A stretch of DNA of 64,000 nt from Actinomycetota bacterium (GCA_019240215.1 JAFAYQ010000020.1:23849-87848); one strand, 5' to 3'; positions 36,607-46,563 are shown, numbered from the stretch's first letter. Program-made: numbers and translations. Notes: a model not told the origin generated them from the letters alone.

Positions 36607-38052
36607 TCAGACGGCGGTGCCGGTGACCTCGGCTTCTACCGCCAGCGGCGGGCCCGCCTGGGCGCGGACCGGCACGTCGAGGATGATCTCGTCGTCGCCC
36701 GGCAGCCCCAGCAGGTCGACGCCGCAGGGGTAGCGGCCGTCGGTCGCCAGCGGCAGGCTGAGCGCCGGAGCCCCGGTCATGCTGGCCATCACGGTCAGCC
36801 GCTGGGTGCGCAGCCGCAGCTGGTCCTTGGCCGCCCGCGGCAGCCGGGCCGGCGGCGCCACCCCGAAGGTGGACGGGTAGGCCAGCAACGCGCCCGGCCG
36901 CAGCAGCGCCACCAGTGCCCGCCGGGCCTGGTCGCGGACGGTCTGGGCGCGGGCGACCTGCTCCGGCCCGATGGCCGCGGCGGCCGCGAAACGGGCGGCC
37001 ACTCCGGGCCCCATCGTCGGCCGGGCCTGGCCGACCCAGTCGCCCAGCGCGGTCCACACCTCGGCCAGTTCGAGCACGTGGAAGCTGTCCCGCAGCGCGG
37101 CCGGGTCCAGCCGCGGGTCGAGCGGGGAAGTTTCCACCCGCAGCCCGGCCTGGCCGGCCAGGTCGCGCAGGGCTCGTTGGCTGCGGGTGGTCAGCTCGGG
37201 GTCGGCCTGCTGCCACAGCTGGGGGGTGATGATGACCGTGTCCGCGTCCCGGGTGGGGCCGGGGGCCGGGTAGCTGGCCACCCGCGCGTGCGCGTCCAGG
37301 ACCAGCCAGGCGTCCCGCAGCAGGACCGGGTCGCGGGCCATCAGGCCGATCGTGTCGAAGCTGGGGGCCAGCGGCTCCATGCCCGCCACCGAGATCCGCC
37401 CGTGGGTCGGCCGGAAGCCGGCGATCCCGCAGTAGGAGGCGGGCACCCGGATCGACCCGCCGGTGTCGGTCCCGAGCGCCAGGTCGCAGGCGCCGGAGGC
37501 CACCGCCGAAGCCGAGCCGCTGGACGACCCACCGGGGATGCGGCCGGGCGCCCGCGGGTTGGGCGGCGTGCCGTAATGCACGTTGGTGCCCGCCATGCTG
37601 AACGCGAACTCGTCCGACACGGTCTTGCCGACGAACGCCGCGCCCGCCTGCAGCAGCGCCCCGACCACGTCCGCGTGCTCACCTGCGGGGCGGGCGGCCG
37701 CCAGCCGGGCCGGATTTCCGCACCCGGTTCGCAACCCGGCCACGTCGAACACATCCTTGACCGCCAGCCGGACACTCCGCAGCGGCCCGAACGCCCGCCT
37801 GGGCACTGCCACCTCGGTGCCGAGCACGAACGCAGGCCCAGTCGGCGGCCCGGGCTCGATCTCCTCGGCCAGGCCGGTTCCCTCGGCCGACGCGATAGCC
37901 CCAGCCAACCCGGAATTCCCGTTCACGCCGGAGCTCCCGCGCCACTCAGTGCTTCCACGGCCCCCGGAACTCCCGCCCGGTTCGGCCCGGCCGTCGGGCC
38001 CAGAACCCCCCTCAGGGTCGGTCGAACTCGCAAACGTTTGCGTTACGGACAT
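36607..38052 (-). CDS. Amidase-signature family amidase
   Basis: 'GGSSSGSASAVASGACDLALGTDTGGSIRVPASYCGIAGFRPTHGRIS'. Confidence 0.92.
   Translation of the reverse strand: MSVTQTFASSTDPEGGSGPDGRAEPGGSSGGRGSTEWRGSSGVNGNSGLAGAIASAEGTGLAEEIEPGPPTGPAFVLGTEVAVPRRAFGPLRSVRLAVKDVFDVAGLRTGCGNPARLAAARPAGEHADVVGALLQAGAAFVGKTVSDEFAFSMAGTNVHYGTPPNPRAPGRIPGGSSSGSASAVASGACDLALGTDTGGSIRVPASYCGIAGFRPTHGRISVAGMEPLAPSFDTIGLMARDPVLLRDAWLVLDAHARVASYPAPGPTRDADTVIITPQLWQQADPELTTRSQRALRDLAGQAGLRVETSPLDPRLDPAALRDSFHVLELAEVWTALGDWVGQARPTMGPGVAARFAAAAAIGPEQVARAQTVRDQARRALVALLRPGALLAYPSTFGVAPPARLPRAAKDQLRLRTQRLTVMASMTGAPALSLPLATDGRYPCGVDLLGLPGDDEIILDVPVRAQAGPPLAVEAEVTGTAV
38029..38042. promoter_or_regulatory. LacI-family operator 1
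   Basis: CGCAAACGTTTGCG perfect palindrome over the amidase N-terminal codons. Confidence 0.8.
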
Positions 38053-38302
38053 CCGCAGCGCTCCCAGGGTCGGTAAAAGGAAAGGGGAAGCCTGACTCTC
38101 AGGGCCAGCTGGTGTGCCCGCAAATCCTTGGTATCACAGGCGCCCGAGATCTGGCCAGACCTTGAATACCTACATTAACGTGCAGATACTCCTAGTCAAC
38201 GACGCCAAAGTCTTCGCCCGCGTCAAATTTTGGATGGTTTACGTGCTCGTTACGTCGGCCTATTGACAGCAACTTTTTTGCCAGGCACCATCGTCGCTAC
38301 TG

Positions 38303-38314
38303 GCAAACGTTTGC
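38303..38314. promoter_or_regulatory. LacI-family operator 2
   Basis: GCAAACGTTTGC perfect palindrome upstream of monooxygenase operon. Confidence 0.8.
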
Positions 38315-38361
38315 GAGTTTGTCACTTGAGCCGCCCACAATCGTCAAGGTTAGGAACCGCG

Positions 38362-39852
38362 ATGACCGCAACGATCGAGCCTGTGGACTCCACAACGCAG
38401 AGTCATCTGCGCGACGGCGCCCAGTACAAGAACGACCTGCGGGACAGCCGCAGCGTCTGGGTCGCCGACCACAAGGTCGCCGACGTGACCCAGGAGCCGA
38501 CGCTCGGTCCGGGCATCGACCTGATGGGGACGATGTTCGACGACCAGTTCAACCCCGAGTACCGCGACGTGCTCACGCTGACCGATCCCGAGACCGGGGA
38601 GCGCTACAGCCGCAGCTGGCAGATCCCGCGCACGCTCGCGGAGCTGCAGGACCGCCGCCAGCTGATCGAGTACACCAGCTTCAAGACGGCCGGCACGTTC
38701 GGCCGCCCGCCGGACCTTTCCCCGCTGATCGCGCTGGGCATGTACTCCCGGTCGCCGCTGTTCAAGCGCTCGCCCGCCGCGTTCTCGAAGAACAACCACG
38801 ACTTCGCCGAGAACATCGCGAAGTACATGAAGCACGGCCGCGACACCAACATCATCGCCGCCGAGGTGCTGGCCGACCCGCAGAACGACCGGTCCGGCCC
38901 GTCCGGCGGCACCGCCGGCCTGCTGCGCATCGTCGGCCAGACCGACGACGGCATCGTCGTGTCCGGCGCCAAGTCGGTCGGCTCGATCGCCGCCCAGGCC
39001 GACGAGATCCTGTTCACCAACCTGCTGCGCCCGGACCTGCCGCCCGAGGCCTGCGTGTGGGCCGCCACCCGGGTCGACAATCCCGGCGTCAAGCTGATCT
39101 GCCGGGAAGCGGTCTCCAGCCCCGGGGCCGACCCGTTCGACCACCCGCTCGGCTACAAGGGCGAGGAAGCCGACCAGTTCATCGTCTTCGACAACGCCTT
39201 CATCCCCAACGAGCGGGTGTTCAACGTCGGCGACACCGAGCTGCTCAAGCTGTACGGGCCCTGCTCGCAGTGGGGCCACTGGCACGTGCTGACCCGGATG
39301 TGGGTCAAGGCCGAGATCTTCGTGGGCGTGGCCCAGCTCATCACCGAGTTCCTCGGCACCACCAAGATCCCGCAGGTCCGCAACATGGTGACCGAGGTCA
39401 TCGCCTACGCCCAGACGCTCAAGGCGTTCGTGCTGACCGCCGAGAACCAGGGTTACCTGACCGAAGGCGGCGTGTTCGGGGCCGACATCAACTTCCTCAC
39501 CGCCGGCCGCCTGCACTCCATCGACCACTACCCGCGGATCATCCACATCCTCCAGGAGCTGTGCGGGCAGGGCCTGGTGATGCGGTTCCCGCGGGCCGCC
39601 TTCGACAGCGACGAGGTCGGCGAGTACCTGGAGCAGCTGCTGCCCGGGCACGGCGTCACCGCCCGCGACAAGAACCGGCTGATGAACTTCGTCTGGGACC
39701 TCACCGCTTCCTCGCTGGCTGGCCGCACGGCCGTGTTCGAGAACGTCAACTCCACGCCCGCGCCGTTCATCCGCGAGCGGCTGTACCGCGAGTTCGACCG
39801 TGACCGGATGGTGGGCATGGCGCGTGACCTGGCCGGCCTGCCCTACGAGTAA
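38362..39852 (+). CDS. HpaB-like flavin-dependent (4-hydroxyphenylacetate 3-hydroxylase family) monooxygenase
   Basis: 'DEILFTNLLRPDLPPEACVWAATRV', 'DNAFIPNERVFNVGDTELL', 'FVGVAQLITEFLGTTKIPQVRNMVTEVIAYAQTLKAFVLTAE'. Confidence 0.85.
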   Translation: MTATIEPVDSTTQSHLRDGAQYKNDLRDSRSVWVADHKVADVTQEPTLGPGIDLMGTMFDDQFNPEYRDVLTLTDPETGERYSRSWQIPRTLAELQDRRQLIEYTSFKTAGTFGRPPDLSPLIALGMYSRSPLFKRSPAAFSKNNHDFAENIAKYMKHGRDTNIIAAEVLADPQNDRSGPSGGTAGLLRIVGQTDDGIVVSGAKSVGSIAAQADEILFTNLLRPDLPPEACVWAATRVDNPGVKLICREAVSSPGADPFDHPLGYKGEEADQFIVFDNAFIPNERVFNVGDTELLKLYGPCSQWGHWHVLTRMWVKAEIFVGVAQLITEFLGTTKIPQVRNMVTEVIAYAQTLKAFVLTAENQGYLTEGGVFGADINFLTAGRLHSIDHYPRIIHILQELCGQGLVMRFPRAAFDSDEVGEYLEQLLPGHGVTARDKNRLMNFVWDLTASSLAGRTAVFENVNSTPAPFIRERLYREFDRDRMVGMARDLAGLPYE

Positions 39853-39898
39853 CCACCAGTAAGCCAAGTAAGCCAGAGGGAGTAGGGGAGCCAGCCGA

Positions 39899-40399
39899 AT
39901 GCAGACGACTCGCCCGACCCCGGCCGCCGCGGACGCGGCCGGGGTCAGCAGCCAAGTCTTCCGAGAAGTCATGAGCCACCTGGCCGGCGGCGTCGTGCTG
40001 GTCACCTCCCGCGTGGGCGGCCGGCCGTGGGGCCTGACCGTCACCGCCTGCTGCGCGATCTCGGCCGAGCCGCCGCTGGTCGCGGTCAGCATCCAGAGCC
40101 GCACGGTCACCGCCCGCTCGATCCTCGACCAGCAGGCGTTCGAGATCAACCTGCTGTCGGCCGACCAGCAGGAGCTGGCCGCCCACGGCTCGGCGGCCGG
40201 AACCCCCAAGTTCCTCGACGAGCTGCTCGGCGAGGACGGCCACCGTGGCGGCGCGCTCGCCACCTTGGAGTGCTCGCTGGTCCGGACGGTCGAGCTCAAC
40301 GACCACTTGCTGATGATCGGGCAGGTCGAGGCGGTGGTGCCCGGCGCCGCCGTCCAGCCCCTCATCTACTGGCAGCGCCAGTACGTGTCGGTCTCATGA
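39899..40399 (+). CDS. Flavin reductase (HpaC-like) component
   Basis: 'MSHLAGGVVLVTSRVGGRPWGLTVTACCAISAEPPLVAVSI'. Confidence 0.88.
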   Translation: MQTTRPTPAAADAAGVSSQVFREVMSHLAGGVVLVTSRVGGRPWGLTVTACCAISAEPPLVAVSIQSRTVTARSILDQQAFEINLLSADQQELAAHGSAAGTPKFLDELLGEDGHRGGALATLECSLVRTVELNDHLLMIGQVEAVVPGAAVQPLIYWQRQYVSVS

Positions 40400-40785
40400 G
40401 CGCCCCTGCTCCGGAGCAGATAGTCCGGGGGTTCTACGACGCCTACAACGCCGGGGACGCCACCGCCGCGGCCGCCCTTTACGCCAAAAATGGCGCGCAC
40501 CTGGACATGGCGACCGGCGCTCGTAGCGAGGGCCGGGACCAGATCCTGGCCGGCCTGCAGCGCTTCTTCGCCTCGTTCGGATCGCTCAGCTGGACGCCGG
40601 CGCCGTTGCTGGTCGGCCGCCGCCAGCACGCCGCCGTCTACCAGATGCGGCTGATCCCGGCCGGCCGCGACGGCGACCGGGAAGCGGTGCTGACCGGGGT
40701 GCACACCTTCGAGCTCGGTGCTGACGGCATCACCGAGACCCGTGACTACTGGGACCTCGCCGAGCTGCAGCGGCAGCTGGCCTGA
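40396..40785 (+). CDS. SnoaL/NTF2-like protein
   Basis: 'VRGFYDAYNAGDATAAAALYAKNGAHLDMATG'; ATGA overlap. Confidence 0.82.
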   Translation: MSAPAPEQIVRGFYDAYNAGDATAAAALYAKNGAHLDMATGARSEGRDQILAGLQRFFASFGSLSWTPAPLLVGRRQHAAVYQMRLIPAGRDGDREAVLTGVHTFELGADGITETRDYWDLAELQRQLA

Positions 40786-40822
40786 CGATTTCGCTCTTTC
40801 CGGCACATCTAAGGAAGTCGCC

Positions 40823-42325
40823 ATGACCGCAGAAACGGCCAGCAGAGACACGGCCAGCACCTTTTCCATCGAAAGCCACAGCATCGACTACATCCCCCAG
40901 GAAGAGCGGCACGGGCGGGTCCGCGACCTGGCCACGTTCTGGTTCGGGGCCAACACCGTCTACTCGACCTTCGCCGCCGCCTCGCTGATGGTGCTGGCCG
41001 GGTTCCCGTTCGTCTGGACCCTGGTCGGCATGGTCGTCGGCACCACCCTGGGCACGTTCATCGCCGCCTTCCACGCGGCCCAGGGCCCCAAGCTCGGCCT
41101 GCCGCAGATGATCCAGAGCCGGGCCCAGTTCGGTTACGGCGGCGCGGTTCTGCCGATGCTGATCGCCGAGGTCGCCTACATCGTGTTCTTCGCGGCCGGG
41201 CCGTCGCTCGGCGGCATCGTCGCCCACGCCGTGTTCGGCGTCAGCGTGAACCTGATGGTGGTGCTGCTGACCGTCGCCTCGGCCCTCGTCGCGCTGTTCG
41301 GCTACGACGTCTCGCACCTGGTCGGCAAGTGGCTGGCGGTCGTCGCGGTGGTCATCTTCGGCATCTTCACGGTGCTGGTGATCAACCACACCGGCATCGC
41401 CCACCCCAGCGCCATCGCCTGGACCCACGGCCACTTCAGCCTGGGCATGTTCCTGGCCGTGGTCTCGCTCGGCTTCGTCTTCCAGGCCGGCTACGGCCCC
41501 TACGTGGCCGACTACGCCCGCTACCTGCCCAAGAAGTCATCGATGGTCGGCACCGGCCTGTCCACCTCGGTCGGGATCGGGCTGTCGGCCATGTGGATGT
41601 TCTTCCTGGGCGCCTACCTGACCAGCATCGGCCACTACAGCGCCAACACCACCGGCCTGTTCTTCCAGGTCACCGGCGGCTTCGGCCGCTGGTTCAGTTA
41701 CATCGCCTGCATCGTGCTGCTGCTGGTGTTCGTGCTGCAGGGCTCGGTCAACCTGTACGCCGGGCTCAACACCGGCCTCAGCATCGAAGCCTCGTTCCGG
41801 TCCGGCCAGGCCAAGGCGCGCAGCAGCCGCACTGCCCGGACGGTGGCGCTGATCCCGATCACCGGTATCGCCCTGTGGGCGTCGTTCCTGTATGCGGGCA
41901 ACTTCTACAGCACGTTCACCGACGCCCTCAACGTGCTGCTGATCCTGCTGGTGCCCTGGTCGGCGGTCAACCTGGTCGACTTCTACCTGATCAAGAAGGG
42001 TCAGTACCGGCTGGCGGACATGTTCAACCCGCACGGCCCCTACGGGATGGTGAACTGGCGGGGCATGACCGCGTTCGTGGTCGCCTTCCTGGCCGAGCTG
42101 CCGTTCTGCAACCTCGGCTTCTACGTCGGCCCTCTGTGCAAGCACTGGTTCGACGGCGGCGACACCTCCTGGATCGTCGGGCTGGTCGTCGGCTCGGTGC
42201 TCTACAGCGCCTTCTGCTGGCGGGACCGGGTCGCCGCGCCGGCCGGCCACGAGGACGCCGAGCCCGAGCTGGCCGGGACCGCTGGCCTCTCGATCACGCC
42301 CACGGTCTCCGGGGAGCCGGCGTGA
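40823..42325 (+). CDS. NCS1-family purine-cytosine permease-like transporter
   Basis: 'DLATFWFGANTVYSTFAAASLMVLAG', 'GLPQMIQSRAQFGYGGAVLPMLI', 12 TM pattern. Confidence 0.9.
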   Translation: MTAETASRDTASTFSIESHSIDYIPQEERHGRVRDLATFWFGANTVYSTFAAASLMVLAGFPFVWTLVGMVVGTTLGTFIAAFHAAQGPKLGLPQMIQSRAQFGYGGAVLPMLIAEVAYIVFFAAGPSLGGIVAHAVFGVSVNLMVVLLTVASALVALFGYDVSHLVGKWLAVVAVVIFGIFTVLVINHTGIAHPSAIAWTHGHFSLGMFLAVVSLGFVFQAGYGPYVADYARYLPKKSSMVGTGLSTSVGIGLSAMWMFFLGAYLTSIGHYSANTTGLFFQVTGGFGRWFSYIACIVLLLVFVLQGSVNLYAGLNTGLSIEASFRSGQAKARSSRTARTVALIPITGIALWASFLYAGNFYSTFTDALNVLLILLVPWSAVNLVDFYLIKKGQYRLADMFNPHGPYGMVNWRGMTAFVVAFLAELPFCNLGFYVGPLCKHWFDGGDTSWIVGLVVGSVLYSAFCWRDRVAAPAGHEDAEPELAGTAGLSITPTVSGEPA

Positions 42326-43155
42326 CCGACGCCCCCATCATCAGTTACCCCTTCCAGGCCGGCCGGGTACTGACCCGGGTCCTGGAGGCGGGCACCGACG
42401 GCCCGGTCCTGCTGCTGGTGCACGGGGCCGGCTCCCGGGCCGACCGCTTCCGGGCGGTGATGCCGCAGCTGGCGGCGGCCGGGTACCACGTGTTCGCGGT
42501 CGACAATCCCGGTCACGGCTTCGCCGCCAAGACCATCGGCTATCCCTACGGCACACCGGCCTTCGCGCAGTTCCTGGCCGACTTCGTCCGCGACCGGGGG
42601 CTGACCGACGTGACCCCGGTCGGCACCTCGCTGGGCGGTCACGTGGTGGCCACCATGGTCGCCCGCAAGCTGATCCCGGTCCGCCGGGTGATCCTCAACG
42701 CGGCCGTCGGGCTGGTCCCGCGGACCGCCCAGATCGCCCGCGACACCGCCACCGCCTTGCGAATCACCCCCGAGGGCGTGCGCGCCAAGCTCGAGTTCGT
42801 CGTCCACGACCAGGCGCTGGTCACCGACGCCTGGGCCCGCGAGGAGTACCTGATCAACACCTCGCCGGGCGCCCGCGAGGCGCTGGCCACGATCGACCAG
42901 TACGTCGCCGATCACCTGAACGACGACCTGGTGGGGGAGGCCTTCGCCGCCCAGCACAAGCCGACCTTGCTGATCTGGGGGGCCGAGGACTGCTGGGTGC
43001 CGCCCAGCGTCGGCGAGGCGGTGCACCGGCTGCTGCCGGACGCGCCGCTGTGCCTGATCGAGGGGGCCGGGCACGCCCCGTTCCTGGAGAAGCCGCAGGC
43101 CTTCGCCGACCTGACCCTCGACTTCCTGGCCAAGACGGAGGGGGGCGCCTCCTGA
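42322..43155 (+). CDS. Alpha/beta hydrolase (candidate N-formylmaleamate deformylase-like)
   Basis: 'LLLVHGAGSRADRFRAVMPQLAAAGYHVFAVDNPGHGFAAK', 'GTSLGGHVVATM'; GTGA overlap. Confidence 0.85.
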   Translation: MTDAPIISYPFQAGRVLTRVLEAGTDGPVLLLVHGAGSRADRFRAVMPQLAAAGYHVFAVDNPGHGFAAKTIGYPYGTPAFAQFLADFVRDRGLTDVTPVGTSLGGHVVATMVARKLIPVRRVILNAAVGLVPRTAQIARDTATALRITPEGVRAKLEFVVHDQALVTDAWAREEYLINTSPGAREALATIDQYVADHLNDDLVGEAFAAQHKPTLLIWGAEDCWVPPSVGEAVHRLLPDAPLCLIEGAGHAPFLEKPQAFADLTLDFLAKTEGGAS

Positions 43156-43847
43156 TGAGCCCGGCCACCCCGGCCAGCCCGGCCAGCCCCACCACCACCG
43201 GCAGCGGCGTCCATCACCGGATGGACGAGCTCAGCGCGGCCGAGGCCTACAAGGTCCTCACCTCGGCCGTGCTGCCACGCCCAATCGCCTGGGTGTCGAC
43301 CCGCAGTCCGGACGGGATCGACAACCTCGCGCCGTTCTCGTTCTTCACGGTCGCCTCCCGCCAGCCGCCGATGCTGTTCCTGTCGATCGGCCCCGACGCC
43401 CGCCCTCCGGTCGGCCAACCTCCCGCCACCGCCAACCCCCCGGCCGCCGAGAAGGACACCCTGGCCAACATCCGCGCCACCGGCGAGTTCGTGGTCAACG
43501 TGGTCAGCGAGGACCTGCTGGCGAAGATGATCGACTCCTCGGCCGAGGTCCCGGCCGCCACCGGCGAGTTCGACCTGGCCGGCCTGGACCGGGCCCCCTG
43601 CCAGCGGGTCCGGCCGTTCCGGGTGGCGGCCGCCCCACTCGCGCTGGAGTGCGAGCTGCGCCAGCTGTACCCGCTCGGAACCGACGTCGGCGTGGTCGGT
43701 GAGGTCGTCGGCCTGCACGCCGCCCCCGGCGTGTTCGACGACTGGTTCCACGTCGACGTCGCCGCCGTCCGTCCGGTCGGCCGCATGCCCGGCCCCCACT
43801 ACGCGCTTGGCCTCACCTCGTTTCCCGACGAAAGAAGGACGCCGTGA
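43155..43847 (+). CDS. Flavin reductase family protein
   Basis: 'TSAVLPRPIAWVSTRSPDGIDNLAPFSFFTVASRQPPMLFLSIG'. Confidence 0.88.
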   Translation: MSPATPASPASPTTTGSGVHHRMDELSAAEAYKVLTSAVLPRPIAWVSTRSPDGIDNLAPFSFFTVASRQPPMLFLSIGPDARPPVGQPPATANPPAAEKDTLANIRATGEFVVNVVSEDLLAKMIDSSAEVPAATGEFDLAGLDRAPCQRVRPFRVAAAPLALECELRQLYPLGTDVGVVGEVVGLHAAPGVFDDWFHVDVAAVRPVGRMPGPHYALGLTSFPDERRTP

Positions 43848-44872
43848 CCGATCTGACCGCCGCCGACCTGACCGACCTTTTCCGCCGTGAACTGCAGCTG
43901 TGCGCCGTCAAGCCCGGTGAATCGCTGGTCGTGCTGGCCGAGCCGTCCAGCCGGGCCGAGTACGTGGCGGCCGCGTTCGGGGCCGCCAAGAGCCTCGGCG
44001 CGCACGTCATCCAGGCCACCGTGCCGGGCGGCTCCCCGGTCCCGCTGCCGTCGGTGCGGACCGGGTCGGGCGCCGGCCTGCTCTCGGTCGACGCCAACCC
44101 GCTGGCCCAGCAGCTGATGTTCGAGGCTGACATCGTGGTCGACCTGACCAACGAGGGCTTCATCCACACCACCCTGCTCAAGCAGATCCTCCAGCACGGC
44201 ACCCGGGTCATCTTCGTGGCCGACGCGCCGGAGGTGCTCGCCCGCAACATCGGCCAGCCCGAGGACAAGCTGCGGGCCAAGGAGGCCGTCGAGCTGCTGC
44301 GCGGCGGTAAGGAGCTGGTGGTGACCTCGGCGGCCGGCACCGACCTGGTCGCCTCGCTGGACAACGGCCACCCCGGCTACCAGTGCGGGTTCGCCGACGA
44401 CCCCGGCCGCTGGGACCACTGGCCGTCGCTGATGGTGGTGTCGTGGCCGCTGACCTCGCGCGGCACGATCGTGCTGGCCCCCGGCGACGTGCTGCTGCCG
44501 TTCAAGACCTATGTGCAGGAGCCGGTCACCCTCAGCATCACCGACGGGCGCATCGCCGACATCAAGGGCGGCGCCGACGCCCGGCTGCTGGAGATGTTCC
44601 TCGAGGACGCCGACGACGAGGAGGCCTACTACCTGTCGCACATGGGCTGGGGCCTGATGAAGACGGCCGACTGGTTCTCGCTGTCCATGTACGACAAGGA
44701 ATCCAACATGGGCATGGACGCTCGCGCCATGGCCGGCAACTTCCTGTTCTCGACCGGCCCGCACCCGTTCATGGGCCGCGACACCTACAACCACCTCGAC
44801 ATCCCGCTCCGAGGCTGCACGATCCGGGTCGACGACAAGGTCGTGGTGGAGGAAGGCCGTCTGCTCGGCTAG
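43844..44872 (+). CDS. 2,5-dihydroxypyridine 5,6-dioxygenase-like / M29-like metalloprotein
   Basis: 'VSWPLTSRGTIVLAPGDVLLPFKTYVQEPVTLSITDGRIADIKGGADARLLEMFLEDADDEEAYYLSHMGWGL...FLFSTGPHPFMGRDTYNHLDIPLRGCTI'. Confidence 0.75.
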   Translation: MTDLTAADLTDLFRRELQLCAVKPGESLVVLAEPSSRAEYVAAAFGAAKSLGAHVIQATVPGGSPVPLPSVRTGSGAGLLSVDANPLAQQLMFEADIVVDLTNEGFIHTTLLKQILQHGTRVIFVADAPEVLARNIGQPEDKLRAKEAVELLRGGKELVVTSAAGTDLVASLDNGHPGYQCGFADDPGRWDHWPSLMVVSWPLTSRGTIVLAPGDVLLPFKTYVQEPVTLSITDGRIADIKGGADARLLEMFLEDADDEEAYYLSHMGWGLMKTADWFSLSMYDKESNMGMDARAMAGNFLFSTGPHPFMGRDTYNHLDIPLRGCTIRVDDKVVVEEGRLLG

Positions 44873-44903
44873 CGGCCCCGCCGCCGGTCGGCGGCTAAAG
44901 CCT

Positions 44904-44939
44904 CCGGGCCCGGCCTGGCGCTTCCCAGGCTGGGCCCGG
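44904..44939. terminator. Bidirectional terminator between convergent operons
   Basis: CCGGGCCCGGCCTGG-cgcttc-CCAGGCTGGGCCCGG (one G:T). Confidence 0.75.
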
Positions 44940-44956
44940 ATCAATCCGGCCCAGTC

Positions 44957-46405
44957 TCACCCCTCGACCGGGGTCTCCTCCCGCGAACTGGACTCCAGCG
45001 GCGCCCGGAAGAAGTCCGACCGCAACACGAACCGGGCCACGAACATCAGCACCACCCCGGCCAGCACGATGCCGATCAGCGACCAGCGCTGCGACGACGG
45101 CGCCTGCTGGACCGACTTGACCACGATCCAGACCAGGAAGCCGGCCGAGGCGAGCGGCAGGATCCCGAGCAGGATCGCGTCCTTGGGGTTGGCCAGCCGC
45201 CGCCGGTAGTACACGATCGTGGCCACCGCGGTCAGCACGTAGAACACCGAGAACAGCAGCCCGGTGATCGCCACCACGTCGTCGAACGCGTTCTGGACCG
45301 ACGTAGCCAGCAGGTAGATCCAGGTCAGGATCACGACCAGCAGGCCCACGACGACGCTGGCGATGGCGGGGGTGGAGAACCGGCGGTTGATCAGCCCCAG
45401 CGTCGGCGGCAGCACCCGGCGGTTGGCCATGTCCATCACGATCCGGGCGGTGACCACGATGCCGGCCCCGGTGCTGGCGATGGCCGACAGCGCGATCGAC
45501 AGCGCCATCGCCTTGGCGGCGGCGCCCCCGCCGATGACCTGGGCCACGTAGACCGGCGCGTCGGCCGCGTTGGCCTGCAGCGCCTTGGCCGGCACGACCC
45601 CCTGGAGGCCGACGGTGGCCACGAAGTACACCACCGCCAGCAGGGCGACCGCGATCAGCACCGCCCGGCCCGGGTTGACCCGCCGCCGCTGCGTTTCCTC
45701 GTTGACGTAAATGGCGCCGTCCCAGCCGGTGAACATGAACACGGCAATGAGGAACCCGGCCGTCGCGCTGCCCTTTCCGCCCACCCCGCCGGTGCTGGCC
45801 CAGCCCGAGGTGATCGGGACCGAACCGTGGTGATGGCCGAGCACGAACGCGAACCCGATAATGGCGAACACAATGAGAATGGCGTACTCGACCAGCGCCA
45901 TTCCGATCTGGGTCCGGGCCGTGAGCTTGATGCCGACCACCGCAATAACGATCATGATCAGCCCGAGGGCGGTGTCGAGCCCGATGTTTCCCCAGGTCGC
46001 GGTCGAATTGGAGCCAAACACGGCCAGCACCGACGGCGCCAGCACCTCCACCCCGGAAAGCGTCCCCAGCACGTAGGCGGCCACCATCAGCCAGCCGGTC
46101 AGGAACCCGAGGTAGGGATTGATGGCCCGGCCGACCCACTCGAACGACGCCCCCGCACTGGCGTTCCACATGTTGAGCTTGCGGTAGGCGTTGGCGATGA
46201 TGAGCATCGGGATCGCGATCAGGATGATGATCGGCCCGCTGCCGTAGGCCGTCGCCGCCGCCAGCGCCGCCAGGGTCAGCCCGACCGAGGCGGCCGGGGC
46301 GGACGACGCCATCCCGATGATCGTGTCCTCGGTGACCCCGATCGCGTTGGGTTCCAGCTCACCCCCCGACCGTGCGTTTCTGTTCAGGACGGAGGGCTTA
46401 GCCAA
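44957..46405 (-). CDS. APC family amino acid permease (TTG start)
   Basis: 12 TM-like; 'DTIIGMASSAPAASVGLTLAALAAATAYGSGPIIILIAIPMLIIANAYRKLNMWNASAGASFEWVGRAINPYLGFLTGW'. Confidence 0.92.
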   Translation of the reverse strand: MAKPSVLNRNARSGGELEPNAIGVTEDTIIGMASSAPAASVGLTLAALAAATAYGSGPIIILIAIPMLIIANAYRKLNMWNASAGASFEWVGRAINPYLGFLTGWLMVAAYVLGTLSGVEVLAPSVLAVFGSNSTATWGNIGLDTALGLIMIVIAVVGIKLTARTQIGMALVEYAILIVFAIIGFAFVLGHHHGSVPITSGWASTGGVGGKGSATAGFLIAVFMFTGWDGAIYVNEETQRRRVNPGRAVLIAVALLAVVYFVATVGLQGVVPAKALQANAADAPVYVAQVIGGGAAAKAMALSIALSAIASTGAGIVVTARIVMDMANRRVLPPTLGLINRRFSTPAIASVVVGLLVVILTWIYLLATSVQNAFDDVVAITGLLFSVFYVLTAVATIVYYRRRLANPKDAILLGILPLASAGFLVWIVVKSVQQAPSSQRWSLIGIVLAGVVLMFVARFVLRSDFFRAPLESSSREETPVEG

Positions 46406-46563
46406 TTTTTGTACCCCTCAGCATGAGCTTTTTAGGTTGTGTTCGCGCCCTTATTTTCCTTAAAGGGCGATTACGGGGCAACACTGCATTACTGAAAAAT
46501 CAGGCCTTGTCTCGCGTCACGTCAGTAGGCTGCTCGCCGGAACGCAGCGACATGGAGGCGGTC

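Noticed and set aside
38350-40365. 671-aa minus-strand ORF opposite HpaB/HpaC-like genes
   Set aside because: Antisense shadow; no motifs, and the plus-strand enzymes are clear.
46446-46469. CGCCCTT-attttcctta-AAGGGCG as an operator between APC permease and GNAT genes
   Set aside because: Short 7-bp arms in an AT-rich promoter region; no independent support.
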